In this document: in pieces, positions 44,130 to 51,951 of the stretch | Layout of the letters: every line of letters starts with the position of its first letter | Position numbering within the stretch: the first letter of the stretch is position 1 | Assembly (NCBI GenBank): GCA_019745565.1 | Contig: JAIESW010000079.1 | Coordinates: forward strand, 1 to 64,000 | DNA: 64,000 nucleotides | Source of the DNA: Burkholderiales bacterium | GTDB taxonomy: Bacteria > Pseudomonadota > Gammaproteobacteria > Burkholderiales > Ga0077523 | Direction of reading: 5' to 3' | Notes under the pieces: model-generated | What the model was told of the DNA's origin: nothing | Databases searched by the model: none | The model's input: only the letters and a program-made list of their open reading frames with translations | Made by a program: the position numbers and the translations under genes

Positions 44130-44857
44130 ACGCGACGTCGCCGCTGCTCGAAGTCGAGGGCCTGCACGTGGCCTACGGCAAGGCCGAAGTGGTGCACGGC
44201 GTGGATTTCCGCGTGCATTCCGGCGAGTTCGTCGTGCTCCTGGGCCGCAACGGAGCAGGGAAGAGCACGATCCTGCACGCGCTGTCGGGGCTCATCCCGA
44301 AGCGAGGCGGTCGCGTGCGCTTCGGCGGTCACGACATCTCGGGTGCGACCCCGCGCGAGATCGTGCGCGCTGGCCTGGTGCAGGTGCTGGAAGGCCATCG
44401 CGTCTTCGGCACGCTGACGGTCGAGGACAACCTCGCCATCGGCACCTATGCGAGCGACCGCCGCGCCGATGCAACGCAATTCGAGCGGATGTACACGCTG
44501 TTTCCGGAGCTCGCGGAGCGGCGCCGGTTGCCGGCCTCGAAGCTCTCGGGTGGGCAGCAGCAGATCCTCGCAGTCGCGCAGGGCGTGATCGCGTCGCCGA
44601 AGCTGCTGATCCTCGACGAGCCGTCGAGCGGTCTGGCACCGCTGGTGGTCGACCGGATTCTTTCGGTGGCCGCGGACCTGTGCAGATCCGGCATGGCGGT
44701 GCTGCTGGTGGAGCAGCTGGTGGAGAAGGCGCTCCAGCACGCGCATCGCTGCTGCCTGATCGAGACCGGCCGCGTCGTTGCCGAAGGAGCGGCGGACGAG
44801 ATCCGCCGCGGCGAGGTTCTGGAGCGGGTCTACCTGGGGGACCACACGGCGAGTTGA
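44126..44857 (+). CDS. livF: Branched-chain-type ABC ATPase, LivF-like
   Basis: This 243-residue ATPase has Walker A GRNGAGKST, signature LSGGQQQILAVAQ and Walker B LLILDEPSSGLAP. FGTLTVEDNLAIGTYA is typical of LivF. It is the last transporter gene. Its stop lies only 22 bases from the convergent kinase gene, with no clear terminator. Confidence 0.92.
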   Translation: MNATSPLLEVEGLHVAYGKAEVVHGVDFRVHSGEFVVLLGRNGAGKSTILHALSGLIPKRGGRVRFGGHDISGATPREIVRAGLVQVLEGHRVFGTLTVEDNLAIGTYASDRRADATQFERMYTLFPELAERRRLPASKLSGGQQQILAVAQGVIASPKLLILDEPSSGLAPLVVDRILSVAADLCRSGMAVLLVEQLVEKALQHAHRCCLIETGRVVAEGAADEIRRGEVLERVYLGDHTAS

Positions 44858-44879
44858 GGCAAGCCGTCCGGGCCGCGCG

Positions 44880-46148
44880 CTAGCTGCTGCGGCTGATCCG
44901 CGCGTTCGAGAGCGTCAGTCGGTCCGCGAGGCTGCGCAGTAAACCCCGCACGAGCTTGAGCTGGCAGGGTGTGGACAGGGCCGCGAGGGCATTCAGTTCG
45001 AACTCGGCGACGGTGGTATCGGTGGTCGCGAGGATGGTCGCCGTACGCGGCGTGTTCTCGCCACGGATGTAGGACATTTCACCGAAGCATTCGCCGACTC
45101 TCAGGACGTTGAGCAACCGGCCGTTGGCGGTGACGGCTGCCTCGCCCTCGGTCAGCACGAAAAGACTGGTGCCGATGTCGCCCTCGCGCACGATCGCGGT
45201 CTGCGCGGGCGCGCGCCGCCAGGTGCCGGCTCGCACCAGTTCCCAGACCTCGCCGTCGGCGAAATCCTTGAGCAGATCGAGGCTGCGCAGCCGGGTGTAC
45301 TTCTCGCTGTCGGAGATGCTGCGCGTCCTGGCGCCGAGCCCGCCGACCTTCGCGAGCGCTAGGGCGAATTCGGCCCAGTCGGGGAAGCGGTCCTCCGGCG
45401 CCTTGGCGAGGGCGCGCAATACGACCGCGTCGAGTTCGGGTGCGATCCCCTGGCGGCGCGAACCGGGCGGAGGCGGTGCCTCGGTCAGGATCTTGTGGAA
45501 CAACGCTGTGGCGTTGCTCGCTTCGAACGGGCGCGTGCCGGTGAGCAGCACGTACAGGACGACGCCGAGCGAATAGATGTCGCTGCGGTAGGTGAGCTCG
45601 TCGCCGCGAATCTGCTCGGGCGATGAGTAGGAGGGCGTGCCCACGTCCATCATCTGCGTGTGCTGGGCCCCGCGGATGAATGCGGCGCCGAAGTCCGCCA
45701 CCTTGATGTCGGTGCCGCGATCCACCAGGATGTTGCTCGGCTTCAGGTCGCGGTGGACGATGCCCTGGCGATAGGCGTAGTCGAGCGCCCCGCAGCACTT
45801 GAAGCCGATCTCGATCACTTCCTCGATGGGCAGCAGCTTGTCGGGCTGGGCTTTGGCGTAGAGGCTCGTACCCGGCACGTACTCCATGGCCACATAGGTG
45901 GTGTTGCCGTCGGAGAACGCATCGAGGATCGCCGCGATGTGCGGATGCTCGAGCTTGCCGACCAGCGACGATTCGTTGAGGAACTGCGACCGCGTGAGCG
46001 ATTGCGCGTCACCCATGTCGACGTCGTAGACCTTGAGCGCGATGTCGGAGTTGAAGAACTCGTCGTACACGAGGTACACGCGCGTGTTCTCGCCCGAACC
46101 CAGCTCGCGCTTGACGACGTATTTGCCGATGCGGCCGGGGTGGGTCAT
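44880..46148 (-). CDS. Ser/Thr protein kinase fused to a cyclic-nucleotide-binding domain
   Basis: This 422-residue soluble protein joins a Hanks-type kinase (residues about 8-275) to a C-terminal cNMP-binding domain (about 300-400). The ATP lysine is in IALKV (Lys39), the catalytic loop is HRDLKPSN (132-139), the metal motif is DFG (152-154) and the activation loop ends GTPSYSSPEQ. The glycine loop GSGENTRVY is slightly unusual. The effector domain has EGDIGTSLFVLTEGEAAV and the phosphate cassette FGEMSYIRGENTPRTATI. Cyclic nucleotide may therefore control the kinase. There is no membrane segment. The ATG at 46148 starts MTHPGRIGKY. Confidence 0.92.
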   Translation of the reverse strand: MTHPGRIGKYVVKRELGSGENTRVYLVYDEFFNSDIALKVYDVDMGDAQSLTRSQFLNESSLVGKLEHPHIAAILDAFSDGNTTYVAMEYVPGTSLYAKAQPDKLLPIEEVIEIGFKCCGALDYAYRQGIVHRDLKPSNILVDRGTDIKVADFGAAFIRGAQHTQMMDVGTPSYSSPEQIRGDELTYRSDIYSLGVVLYVLLTGTRPFEASNATALFHKILTEAPPPPGSRRQGIAPELDAVVLRALAKAPEDRFPDWAEFALALAKVGGLGARTRSISDSEKYTRLRSLDLLKDFADGEVWELVRAGTWRRAPAQTAIVREGDIGTSLFVLTEGEAAVTANGRLLNVLRVGECFGEMSYIRGENTPRTATILATTDTTVAEFELNALAALSTPCQLKLVRGLLRSLADRLTLSNARISRSS

Positions 46149-46175
46149 GGGGTGTTGGTGCGAGAGGATGAAGCT

Positions 46176-46267
46176 GGCCCCCATCCCAACCTTCCCCCAC
46201 CTGCGGTGGGGGAAGGGGTGTACGTCCCCTCCCCCGGCTTTGCCGGGGGAGGGCGGAGGGTGGGGGC
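46176..46267. repeat. Double-hairpin palindromic repeat, copy C
   Basis: This 92-base copy has stem-loops CCCCCACC/GGTGGGGG and CCCCCGGC/GCCGGGGG with the joint AAGGGGTGTACGTCCCCT. It lies between the kinase start and the end of the LtnD-like gene. Its orientation is the same as copy A. Confidence 0.88.
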
Positions 46268-46286
46268 AGACGACACGCGCATGCCC

Positions 46287-47189
46287 CTACTTCTTCGCCG
46301 GCAGCTCGATCCCCGTCAGGGCCTGGAACACTTTCACCACCGCCGAGTCATCCTCCAGGCCGTGGCCGTGCGCCGCCGCGGCGAGATAGAGCTGATGGGC
46401 CGAGGCCGTGATCGGCAGCGGGAAGGGCATCTTCTTCGCCGAATCGAGCACGATGCCCAGGTCCTTCACGAAGATGTTCACGGCCGACAGCGGTGCATAG
46501 TCGCCATCCAGGATGTGCGGCACCCGGTTCTGGAACATCCACGACGCGCCCGCGCTGTTGGAGATCACCTCGTACAGAGTGCGCGGATCCACGCCGGCCT
46601 TGATGCCGAGCGCCATTGCTTCGCACGCAGCGGCGATGTGAACGCCTGCCAGGAGCTGGTTGATCATCTTCACCTTGGAGCCGGGGCCCGGCACGTCGCC
46701 CAGGCGGTAGACCTTGGTGGCGATCGCATCGAGCACGGCCTTGGCCTTGTCGAACGCTTCCGGCGCGCCGGAACCCATGATGGTCATCTCGCCCTTGGCG
46801 GCGCGGGCAGCGCCGCCCGAGACCGGGGCATCGATCATCAGGAGGCCCTTGGCGGCGAGACGCTTGCCGAGGTCGATGGCGTATTCGGGTGCCACGGTCG
46901 CGGAAGCGATGACGACGGAGCCCGGCGCCATCCTGGCGACCGCGCCTTCCGGGCCGAACAGCACCTGCTCGGTCTGATCGGCGTTCACGACCAGCGTGAT
47001 CGCGATCGGCACTGCAGCGCCCAGCACGGCCGGGCTCGCGGCTGCGACGCCGCCATCCTTCGCGAAGTTCTGCACCACTTCGGGGCGAACATCGCACGCG
47101 TGGACTTCGAATCCCTTCGCGACCAGCGTCTTCGCGACCCCGAGGCCCATCGACCCCAGGCCGATCACCCCCACCTTGGACTTCGCCAT
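46287..47189 (-). CDS. NAD-dependent beta-hydroxyacid dehydrogenase, LtnD-like
   Basis: This 300-residue enzyme of the 3-hydroxyisobutyrate dehydrogenase family has the Rossmann loop VIGLGSMGLGVA, the substrate motif DAPVSGGAARAAKGEM, the catalytic lysine in GSKVKMINQLLAG, and a C-terminal HGHGLEDDSAVVKVF that resembles L-threonate dehydrogenase LtnD. The other LtnD-pathway genes are absent, so the substrate is only suggested. Two ATGs occur in tandem; the second is better spaced from AGGAG. Confidence 0.85.
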   Translation of the reverse strand: MAKSKVGVIGLGSMGLGVAKTLVAKGFEVHACDVRPEVVQNFAKDGGVAAASPAVLGAAVPIAITLVVNADQTEQVLFGPEGAVARMAPGSVVIASATVAPEYAIDLGKRLAAKGLLMIDAPVSGGAARAAKGEMTIMGSGAPEAFDKAKAVLDAIATKVYRLGDVPGPGSKVKMINQLLAGVHIAAACEAMALGIKAGVDPRTLYEVISNSAGASWMFQNRVPHILDGDYAPLSAVNIFVKDLGIVLDSAKKMPFPLPITASAHQLYLAAAAHGHGLEDDSAVVKVFQALTGIELPAKK

Positions 47190-47299
47190 CATTCTCTCCT
47201 CTTGTTCTCTCCACGTGCGGCCATCGCCATCAGGGGCGCGCCCCAGCGCGTCCCCTGCATGGCGATCCCCAGGCACGCCGTCCCGTCACCAAGCGTTGG

Positions 47300-47305
47300 A
47301 TTATA
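47300..47305 (-). promoter_or_regulatory. Possible -10 box upstream of the LtnD-like gene
   Basis: TATAAT on the minus strand overlaps the stop codon of the hydrolase gene, about 110 bases before the dehydrogenase start. No matching -35 box is clear. Confidence 0.3.
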
Positions 47306-48083
47306 GGGGGACCAGGTCCTTCGCCATCGCAATCACTGCGGCCGCTGCCGGTTCCGGATGCTCGAACGGAAACAGATGTCCGCCGTCCACCGACGCGATC
47401 CGCAGGTACCTTCCCGAAGTGCGCAGTCCCAGGCGCGCCACGAGGTCGGACTCGGTTCCCACGATGATCCCGCCCGGTACACCGAGGCGCCGCCCGGCCC
47501 GCTGGATGTCGTGCGGAATCGTGCGGTAGATGTTGTATTCCACTTCCGTGTCGAAACGGAGCACCACCCCGTGCCCGCCGGGCTCGGTGCCGTAGCGCAC
47601 GTAGTCCGTCAGGCAGCGCGGGTCGAAGGTGCGGAACGCCGGTTTCGAGCTGAAGTGGGCCAGCGCGCTGTCCGCCGACGGCCAGGTACTGCGGCGCCCC
47701 TTGGTGGTGCCGGCCAATGTGACGCGATCGATGAAGCCGACGCGCTTCGCGAACGCCAGGGCGCTGCCCTGGAAGCGCGACATGATGGGCGCATCGAGCA
47801 GGATGACGGCGCGGAACAGGTCCGGCCGCCGCGCCGCCGCCAGGAACGAGAGATAGCCCCCGAGGGAATGCCCGACGGCGATGGCGGGCCTGCCGTGCTG
47901 TTCGACGGCGGCGATCAGCTCCGAGACGAGATGGGGCCAGCCGTCGGTCACCGGATACTTCGGGTCGTGCCCGAACTGCGGGACGTACCGGACGTCGAAG
48001 CGCTTCGCGAGCGCCGCGAGGAATGCCCGATAGCACGGCGCCGGGAAGCCGTTCGCATGGGAGAATTGCAGCAGCGGCTTCAT
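47301..48083 (-). CDS. Alpha/beta hydrolase
   Basis: This 260-residue enzyme has the opening FSHANGFPAPCY (oxyanion side), the nucleophile motif VGHSLGGYLSF (Ser), and the catalytic His in VDGGHLFPFEHPEPA. SHANGFPA marks a small subgroup of uncharacterised hydrolases. It is divergent from the MBL-fold gene, with only 47 bases between start codons. Confidence 0.87.
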   Translation of the reverse strand: MKPLLQFSHANGFPAPCYRAFLAALAKRFDVRYVPQFGHDPKYPVTDGWPHLVSELIAAVEQHGRPAIAVGHSLGGYLSFLAAARRPDLFRAVILLDAPIMSRFQGSALAFAKRVGFIDRVTLAGTTKGRRSTWPSADSALAHFSSKPAFRTFDPRCLTDYVRYGTEPGGHGVVLRFDTEVEYNIYRTIPHDIQRAGRRLGVPGGIIVGTESDLVARLGLRTSGRYLRIASVDGGHLFPFEHPEPAAAAVIAMAKDLVPL

Positions 48084-48130
48084 CGCGCGTCCGTCGCACC
48101 CACCACTCGCTTGTTCTTCGTCGCCATTCC

Positions 48131-49168
48131 ATGCGGTTTTCGATCGCAGTTGCCGTCATTGTCGCACTGACGGCCTGGCCCTCCGCCCCCGGCATGACCA
48201 CCGAACCGACCCACCATACCTCGCAGGGCTTTCGCAACAACTATCCGACCGGCTGGATCCGCGGCAGCTTCTGGAAATGGCAATGGGAGCGCTGGCGCAA
48301 GGGCCTGCCGCCCGCCTTGCCCACCGCATGGCATGCCGCTACCGTCACGCCCGACGTGGCCTGGTTGAAGAACAATCGGAGCGAACGCGCGATCACCTGG
48401 GTGGGCCACGCGACGTTCCTGCTGCAGGTGGGCGGTCTCAACGTGCTGACCGATCCGCATTTCACCGAACGCGCGTCACCCTTCGGATTCGTCGGGCCGA
48501 AGCGCCTGGTGCCGCCGCTACCGGCGCTGAAGGACCTGCCGCACATCGACGCTGTGGTCGTGTCGCACAACCACTACGATCACCTCGACGAAGGCTCGGT
48601 GCGCCATCTGGCCGCGCAGGCCGGCGGCAGCCCGCGCTTCTTCGTGCCGCTCGGGCTCAAGGCATGGTTCGCCGGCAAGGGTATCCACGACGTGGTCGAA
48701 CTGGACTGGTGGCAATCCGCCGCGCACGAAGGCGTCACGTTCACGCTGGCACCGGTGCAGCACTGGAGCGCGCGGTCGCCGTGGGACCGCAACAAGACGC
48801 TGTGGGGCGGCTGGCGCGTGGAGCGGTCGGATTTCAGCTTCTTCTTCTGCGGCGACACCGGCTACTCCGCGGACTTCGCCGACATCCAGCACCGTCTGGG
48901 GCCGGTGGACATCGCCGCCATTCCCATCGGTGCCTACGAACCGCGCTGGTTCATGCAGGTCATGCACGTGAATCCGGAGGAGGCGGTGAAGATCCACCGC
49001 GATCTCGGTGCCGCGCATTCGATCGCGATGCACTGGGGCACGTTCGTGCTGACCGACGAGCCGATCGACGAGCCGCCGCACAAGCTCGCCACCGCGTTGC
49101 GCGCGGCCGACATCCCGCACGAGCGCTTCCGGCTCATGAAGCACGGCGAGACCTGGCGGCTCGAATAG
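48131..49168 (+). CDS. Exported metallo-beta-lactamase-fold hydrolase (NAPE-PLD/UlaG-like)
   Basis: This 345-residue protein has an N-terminal hydrophobic signal (MRFSIAVAVIVALTAW). The MBL fold follows with ITWVGHATFLLQVGGLNVLTDPHF (from about residue 85), the metal motif SHNHYDHLD, a third His in PVQHWSAR, the bridging Asp in FFCGDTGYS and the last His in HWGTF. The order resembles NAPE-phospholipase-D-like and UlaG-like hydrolases, which act on phosphodiesters or lactones. The ATG at 48131 was chosen for the signal peptide. Confidence 0.87.
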   Translation: MRFSIAVAVIVALTAWPSAPGMTTEPTHHTSQGFRNNYPTGWIRGSFWKWQWERWRKGLPPALPTAWHAATVTPDVAWLKNNRSERAITWVGHATFLLQVGGLNVLTDPHFTERASPFGFVGPKRLVPPLPALKDLPHIDAVVVSHNHYDHLDEGSVRHLAAQAGGSPRFFVPLGLKAWFAGKGIHDVVELDWWQSAAHEGVTFTLAPVQHWSARSPWDRNKTLWGGWRVERSDFSFFFCGDTGYSADFADIQHRLGPVDIAAIPIGAYEPRWFMQVMHVNPEEAVKIHRDLGAAHSIAMHWGTFVLTDEPIDEPPHKLATALRAADIPHERFRLMKHGETWRLE

Positions 49169-49181
49169 CCGCCGCGGCATC

Positions 49182-49607
49182 CTACGCCTGCAGCTCGCGA
49201 ACGCCCCGGCGCAGCAGTTCGGTCAAGGTCCAGAACAGCAGGAAGCCGCTCAGCGGATGCAGCGCCGCCACGGCACCGAACGTCGGCGAGACGCGGATTC
49301 CCACGGTCGCGTACTGCAGGAAGATCAGGAAGACGCTCGCGCCCGACAGCGTCTTGAAGCCGCGCGACATGCGGCCGACGAAGGCGAGCACGACGATCAC
49401 CACGGTGAGCCAGTCGAACCAGTGCACCGTCGCGATGTGCCATGCCCACCACTCGGGGTTCACGAACACGGCGGCCCCGGCGCTCACCACCTGCCACAGG
49501 AGCGCGATCGCCAGTACGGCGCTCGCCATGACCGCCGCGCGACGGGCGATGCGCCGGTAGGGCACGAGGGCCGGGAGCGGCGCAGGGGTGGGGGATGAAT
49601 CGTTCAT
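49182..49607 (-). CDS. DUF6220-like integral membrane protein
   Basis: This 141-residue membrane protein has four helices, with WWAWHIATVHWFDWLTVVIVVLA in the middle. It begins MNDSSPTPAPLP. The histidines in the helices (HIATVHWF, ALHPLSGF) could bind haem, but this is speculative. It resembles DUF6220 proteins. It is convergent with the MBL-fold gene. Confidence 0.7.
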   Translation of the reverse strand: MNDSSPTPAPLPALVPYRRIARRAAVMASAVLAIALLWQVVSAGAAVFVNPEWWAWHIATVHWFDWLTVVIVVLAFVGRMSRGFKTLSGASVFLIFLQYATVGIRVSPTFGAVAALHPLSGFLLFWTLTELLRRGVRELQA

Positions 49608-49756
49608 GGCGGCAGCAGGAGAAACTCCCGGCGGGGACGCGAGCATCCTCCATGGTGCCACGGGGCGAGGCACGCGTAGCCTTGCCGGCGATGACCCATG
49701 GTCATCATTTCGTCTGACATTCTCGATTCGGGCCGACCGTGCGTCGGCCCTTTTTT
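49608..49756 (+). ncRNA. Candidate small RNA ending in an orphan terminator
   Basis: A strong Rho-independent terminator on the plus strand has no plus-strand gene in front of it: both flanking genes are on the minus strand. Upstream lies a small inverted repeat, GATGACC-CAT-GGTCATC (49690-49706). A short transcript of up to about 150 bases is possible. Its 5' end is not known, and the start given is just the gene boundary. Confidence 0.25.
49730..49756 (+). terminator. Rho-independent terminator, orphan on the plus strand
   Basis: A perfect 8-bp stem GGGCCGAC / GTCGGCCC with a 5-nt loop is followed by six T. The T-run is only on the plus strand. Confidence 0.75.
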
Positions 49757-49789
49757 CGGGCAGCCCTGCCTGCGCAGCGGCCGGAAACG

Positions 49790-50116
49790 TCAGTGCAGGG
49801 ACAGCACGTACCTCGCCAAGGCCAGGGCGTCGGCATCCGAGACCTGAGGCTGCGGCGGCATGACGTCCTGGCCCCAGACGCCGGTGCTGCCGGCCTTGAT
49901 CCTGGCGGCCAGCTTCTCGACGGCGCTTTCATCGTTCGCGTATTTCGCCGCCACGTCCTTCAGCTTGGGGCCGTACTTGCGTTTGTCGATGAAGTGGCAC
50001 GCAGTGCAATTGTTTTTCGTCAGGAGTTCGGTCAGCAGTTCGCGGTCGTCGGCGTGCGCATGATCGCCCACACCCGCAAGACTGGTGAGAAGAAGCAAGG
50101 TGGCAAAGCTTCGCAT
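49790..50116 (-). CDS. Small class I cytochrome c (c551/c552-like)
   Basis: This 108-residue exported monohaem cytochrome has a signal peptide ending near AHA-DDR. The haem site is CTACH at about residues 37-41. The axial Met is in GQDVMPPQPQVSD and the fold closes with ALARYVLSLH. It is likely the electron acceptor for the PQQ enzyme encoded 161 bases upstream on the same strand. Confidence 0.9.
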   Translation of the reverse strand: MRSFATLLLLTSLAGVGDHAHADDRELLTELLTKNNCTACHFIDKRKYGPKLKDVAAKYANDESAVEKLAARIKAGSTGVWGQDVMPPQPQVSDADALALARYVLSLH

Positions 50117-50277
50117 TGATGGTCTCTCGATTACGGATCTCTCGGATGCCCTGTCCCCATGCCTCCGGAGGCGTTGGCGGTGCAGTGCCGATGACCGCGT
50201 CGCGCCGTGACACTCGGTCTGATGGCGCCGGACACAAGAAAACGCGCTGCCCGGCGGCAGCGCGTTCGAGCATGGCA

Positions 50278-51555
50278 CTACTGCGGAGTCACGCGGATGA
50301 TCTTGCCCTGATCCTCCAGTGCAACGTAGAGGTTGCCATCGGGACCCAGGACCACGGAGCGGAAGCGTCCTGTCGCCGTGGGCCAGGACACCTCGGTTCG
50401 CTTCGAGGAGAGCCCGTCGGCGCTGATGCTGAGCACGTCCAGACGGTTTGCGACAGGGGTTCCATGGATGCCGATCCCGGCATAGCCGACCACCATCTGG
50501 CCGTTCCAATCCTTCCACTGGGCGCCCGTCAGGAACGCGTTGCAGAACATGCCCTGCGACAGGCCGTTGTTGTTCCAGGCCGGCTTCATGGCATTCGGAT
50601 AGGTCTTGAGGTCAGTCATCGGCATGAACGCTGCGCGTTGCTTGGGGTCCATGGCACCCATCTGGTTGGGCGAGTAACCGCAATAGTCGTCCGGGCAGTC
50701 CTTCCTGCCGCCGACGTTGGGGCGCGGGTCCCAGCCGGCATTGCCGCCATTCACCAGCGCGGTCACCTCGTCGCTGTGCCACGGACCGTTCTCCGCGGTG
50801 AAGGGGCGGTTGTCGCCAGGACGGAAGGCGATGCCCTGCGGATTGCGGTGACCGTAGGTGTACACGCGAGGATCGAAGCCAGCCGGCGGCTTGTTGCCGG
50901 GAGCCGCTTTGCCGTCCCTGTCGATACGGAGAACTTTCCCGCCGATGTACTTGGGATCCTGAGGCGCGCTGCCCTTGTGATTGTCGCCGGTGGTCACGTA
51001 GAGGAAGCCGTCGGCCGGACTGAAGCGGATGCGACCGCCGTTGTGCGCGCCGGGACCGCCGAAGGGATGGTTGGTGGCCTTGGGCTTGTAGCCGATGTCG
51101 GAGACGATGTCGGTGCGGTCCGAAACGTTGCTGAACGACTCGTCGACCTTGAACCGCATCACGCGATTCGCGAGGTTGCCATCGAGGTTCGAGCTCGAGT
51201 AGACGTATACGAAGCGGTTGCTGGCGAACTCGGGATCGATGGCAACTCCCATCACGCCGGCTTGGCCATCGCAGAAGAGGTCCTCGCTGGAGGAGGCGTA
51301 TCCGTTCGACCCGCCGATGCCGTGCAGCTTGTTGATGGAACCCGAGGGCAGCCGCACCGACAAGCCGCCGCACTTTTCGGTGAAGAACATCGTGCCGTCT
51401 TTCATGAACGCCATGTCCCACGGCGATTCGAGCTTGGCAACCACGACTTCAGTCGAAAGGGTGGGTGATGCTGCGAACGAGCTGCCGGATGCCAGCAGGC
51501 CTGCAGCCGTCAACACGGCAGTCGTCATACGGGTGGAAACATCAGTTGCTTTCAT
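50278..51555 (-). CDS. PQQ-dependent sugar (glucose/sorbosone-type) dehydrogenase
   Basis: This 425-residue exported six-bladed propeller has a signal peptide ending near GSSFA-ASP. WDMAFMKDGTMFFTEK opens the domain. The PQQ and substrate region includes GAHNGGRIRFSPADGFLYVTTGD (landmarks HNGGRIRF and TGDN) and YGHRNPQGIAFRPG, the His/Arg/calcium layout of soluble glucose dehydrogenase. AENGPWHSDEV and GGNAGWD follow. AGGAG lies 6 bases before the ATG. It is divergent from a second such enzyme at 51952. The substrate could be any aldose or alcohol. Confidence 0.88.
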   Translation of the reverse strand: MKATDVSTRMTTAVLTAAGLLASGSSFAASPTLSTEVVVAKLESPWDMAFMKDGTMFFTEKCGGLSVRLPSGSINKLHGIGGSNGYASSSEDLFCDGQAGVMGVAIDPEFASNRFVYVYSSSNLDGNLANRVMRFKVDESFSNVSDRTDIVSDIGYKPKATNHPFGGPGAHNGGRIRFSPADGFLYVTTGDNHKGSAPQDPKYIGGKVLRIDRDGKAAPGNKPPAGFDPRVYTYGHRNPQGIAFRPGDNRPFTAENGPWHSDEVTALVNGGNAGWDPRPNVGGRKDCPDDYCGYSPNQMGAMDPKQRAAFMPMTDLKTYPNAMKPAWNNNGLSQGMFCNAFLTGAQWKDWNGQMVVGYAGIGIHGTPVANRLDVLSISADGLSSKRTEVSWPTATGRFRSVVLGPDGNLYVALEDQGKIIRVTPQ

Positions 51556-51951
51556 TCTTTCTCCTCTGTGGATTAGGGGCGTTCTGCGCGTGGCGTCTTG
51601 GCGCCACCAGTTTTCCCCGAGGGCAAAATAGAAGGTCTTCCCGGCCGGCGCCTCGGAAAAACTCACGATGCGGGCGCAAAAGGCGCCCCACCGGGCCCGG
51701 GAATGCACCGGGAATCGACATTCGCGAGACGCGGGAGGGTGCGACTGCGCCTGCCATTGACGGGAGCTTCCGGCCCCCGCGACCGCGTCGACATCCCGGC
51801 GTCACCCGGAATTACTCCCTATCGAATGGCGGTTCCGCGAGCCCAGACTACGGTGTTCTTCCGGACGTCGCGAAATACCGACGGCTCCTTCCGGGGGACG
51901 ATCGCATCGAAAACGAGCCGAAGCTCGTCATTCCAACGAGGAGAAATCAGC
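51556..51951. other. Divergent intergenic region between two PQQ dehydrogenase genes
   Basis: This 396-base region holds no convincing gene. It must contain the promoters of both PQQ enzymes. Several short GC-rich hairpins occur, for example around the TGGCGCCA palindrome near 51599, but I cannot assign an operator. An open frame on the plus strand is an N-terminal extension of the 51952 gene without a ribosome site. Confidence 0.5.
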
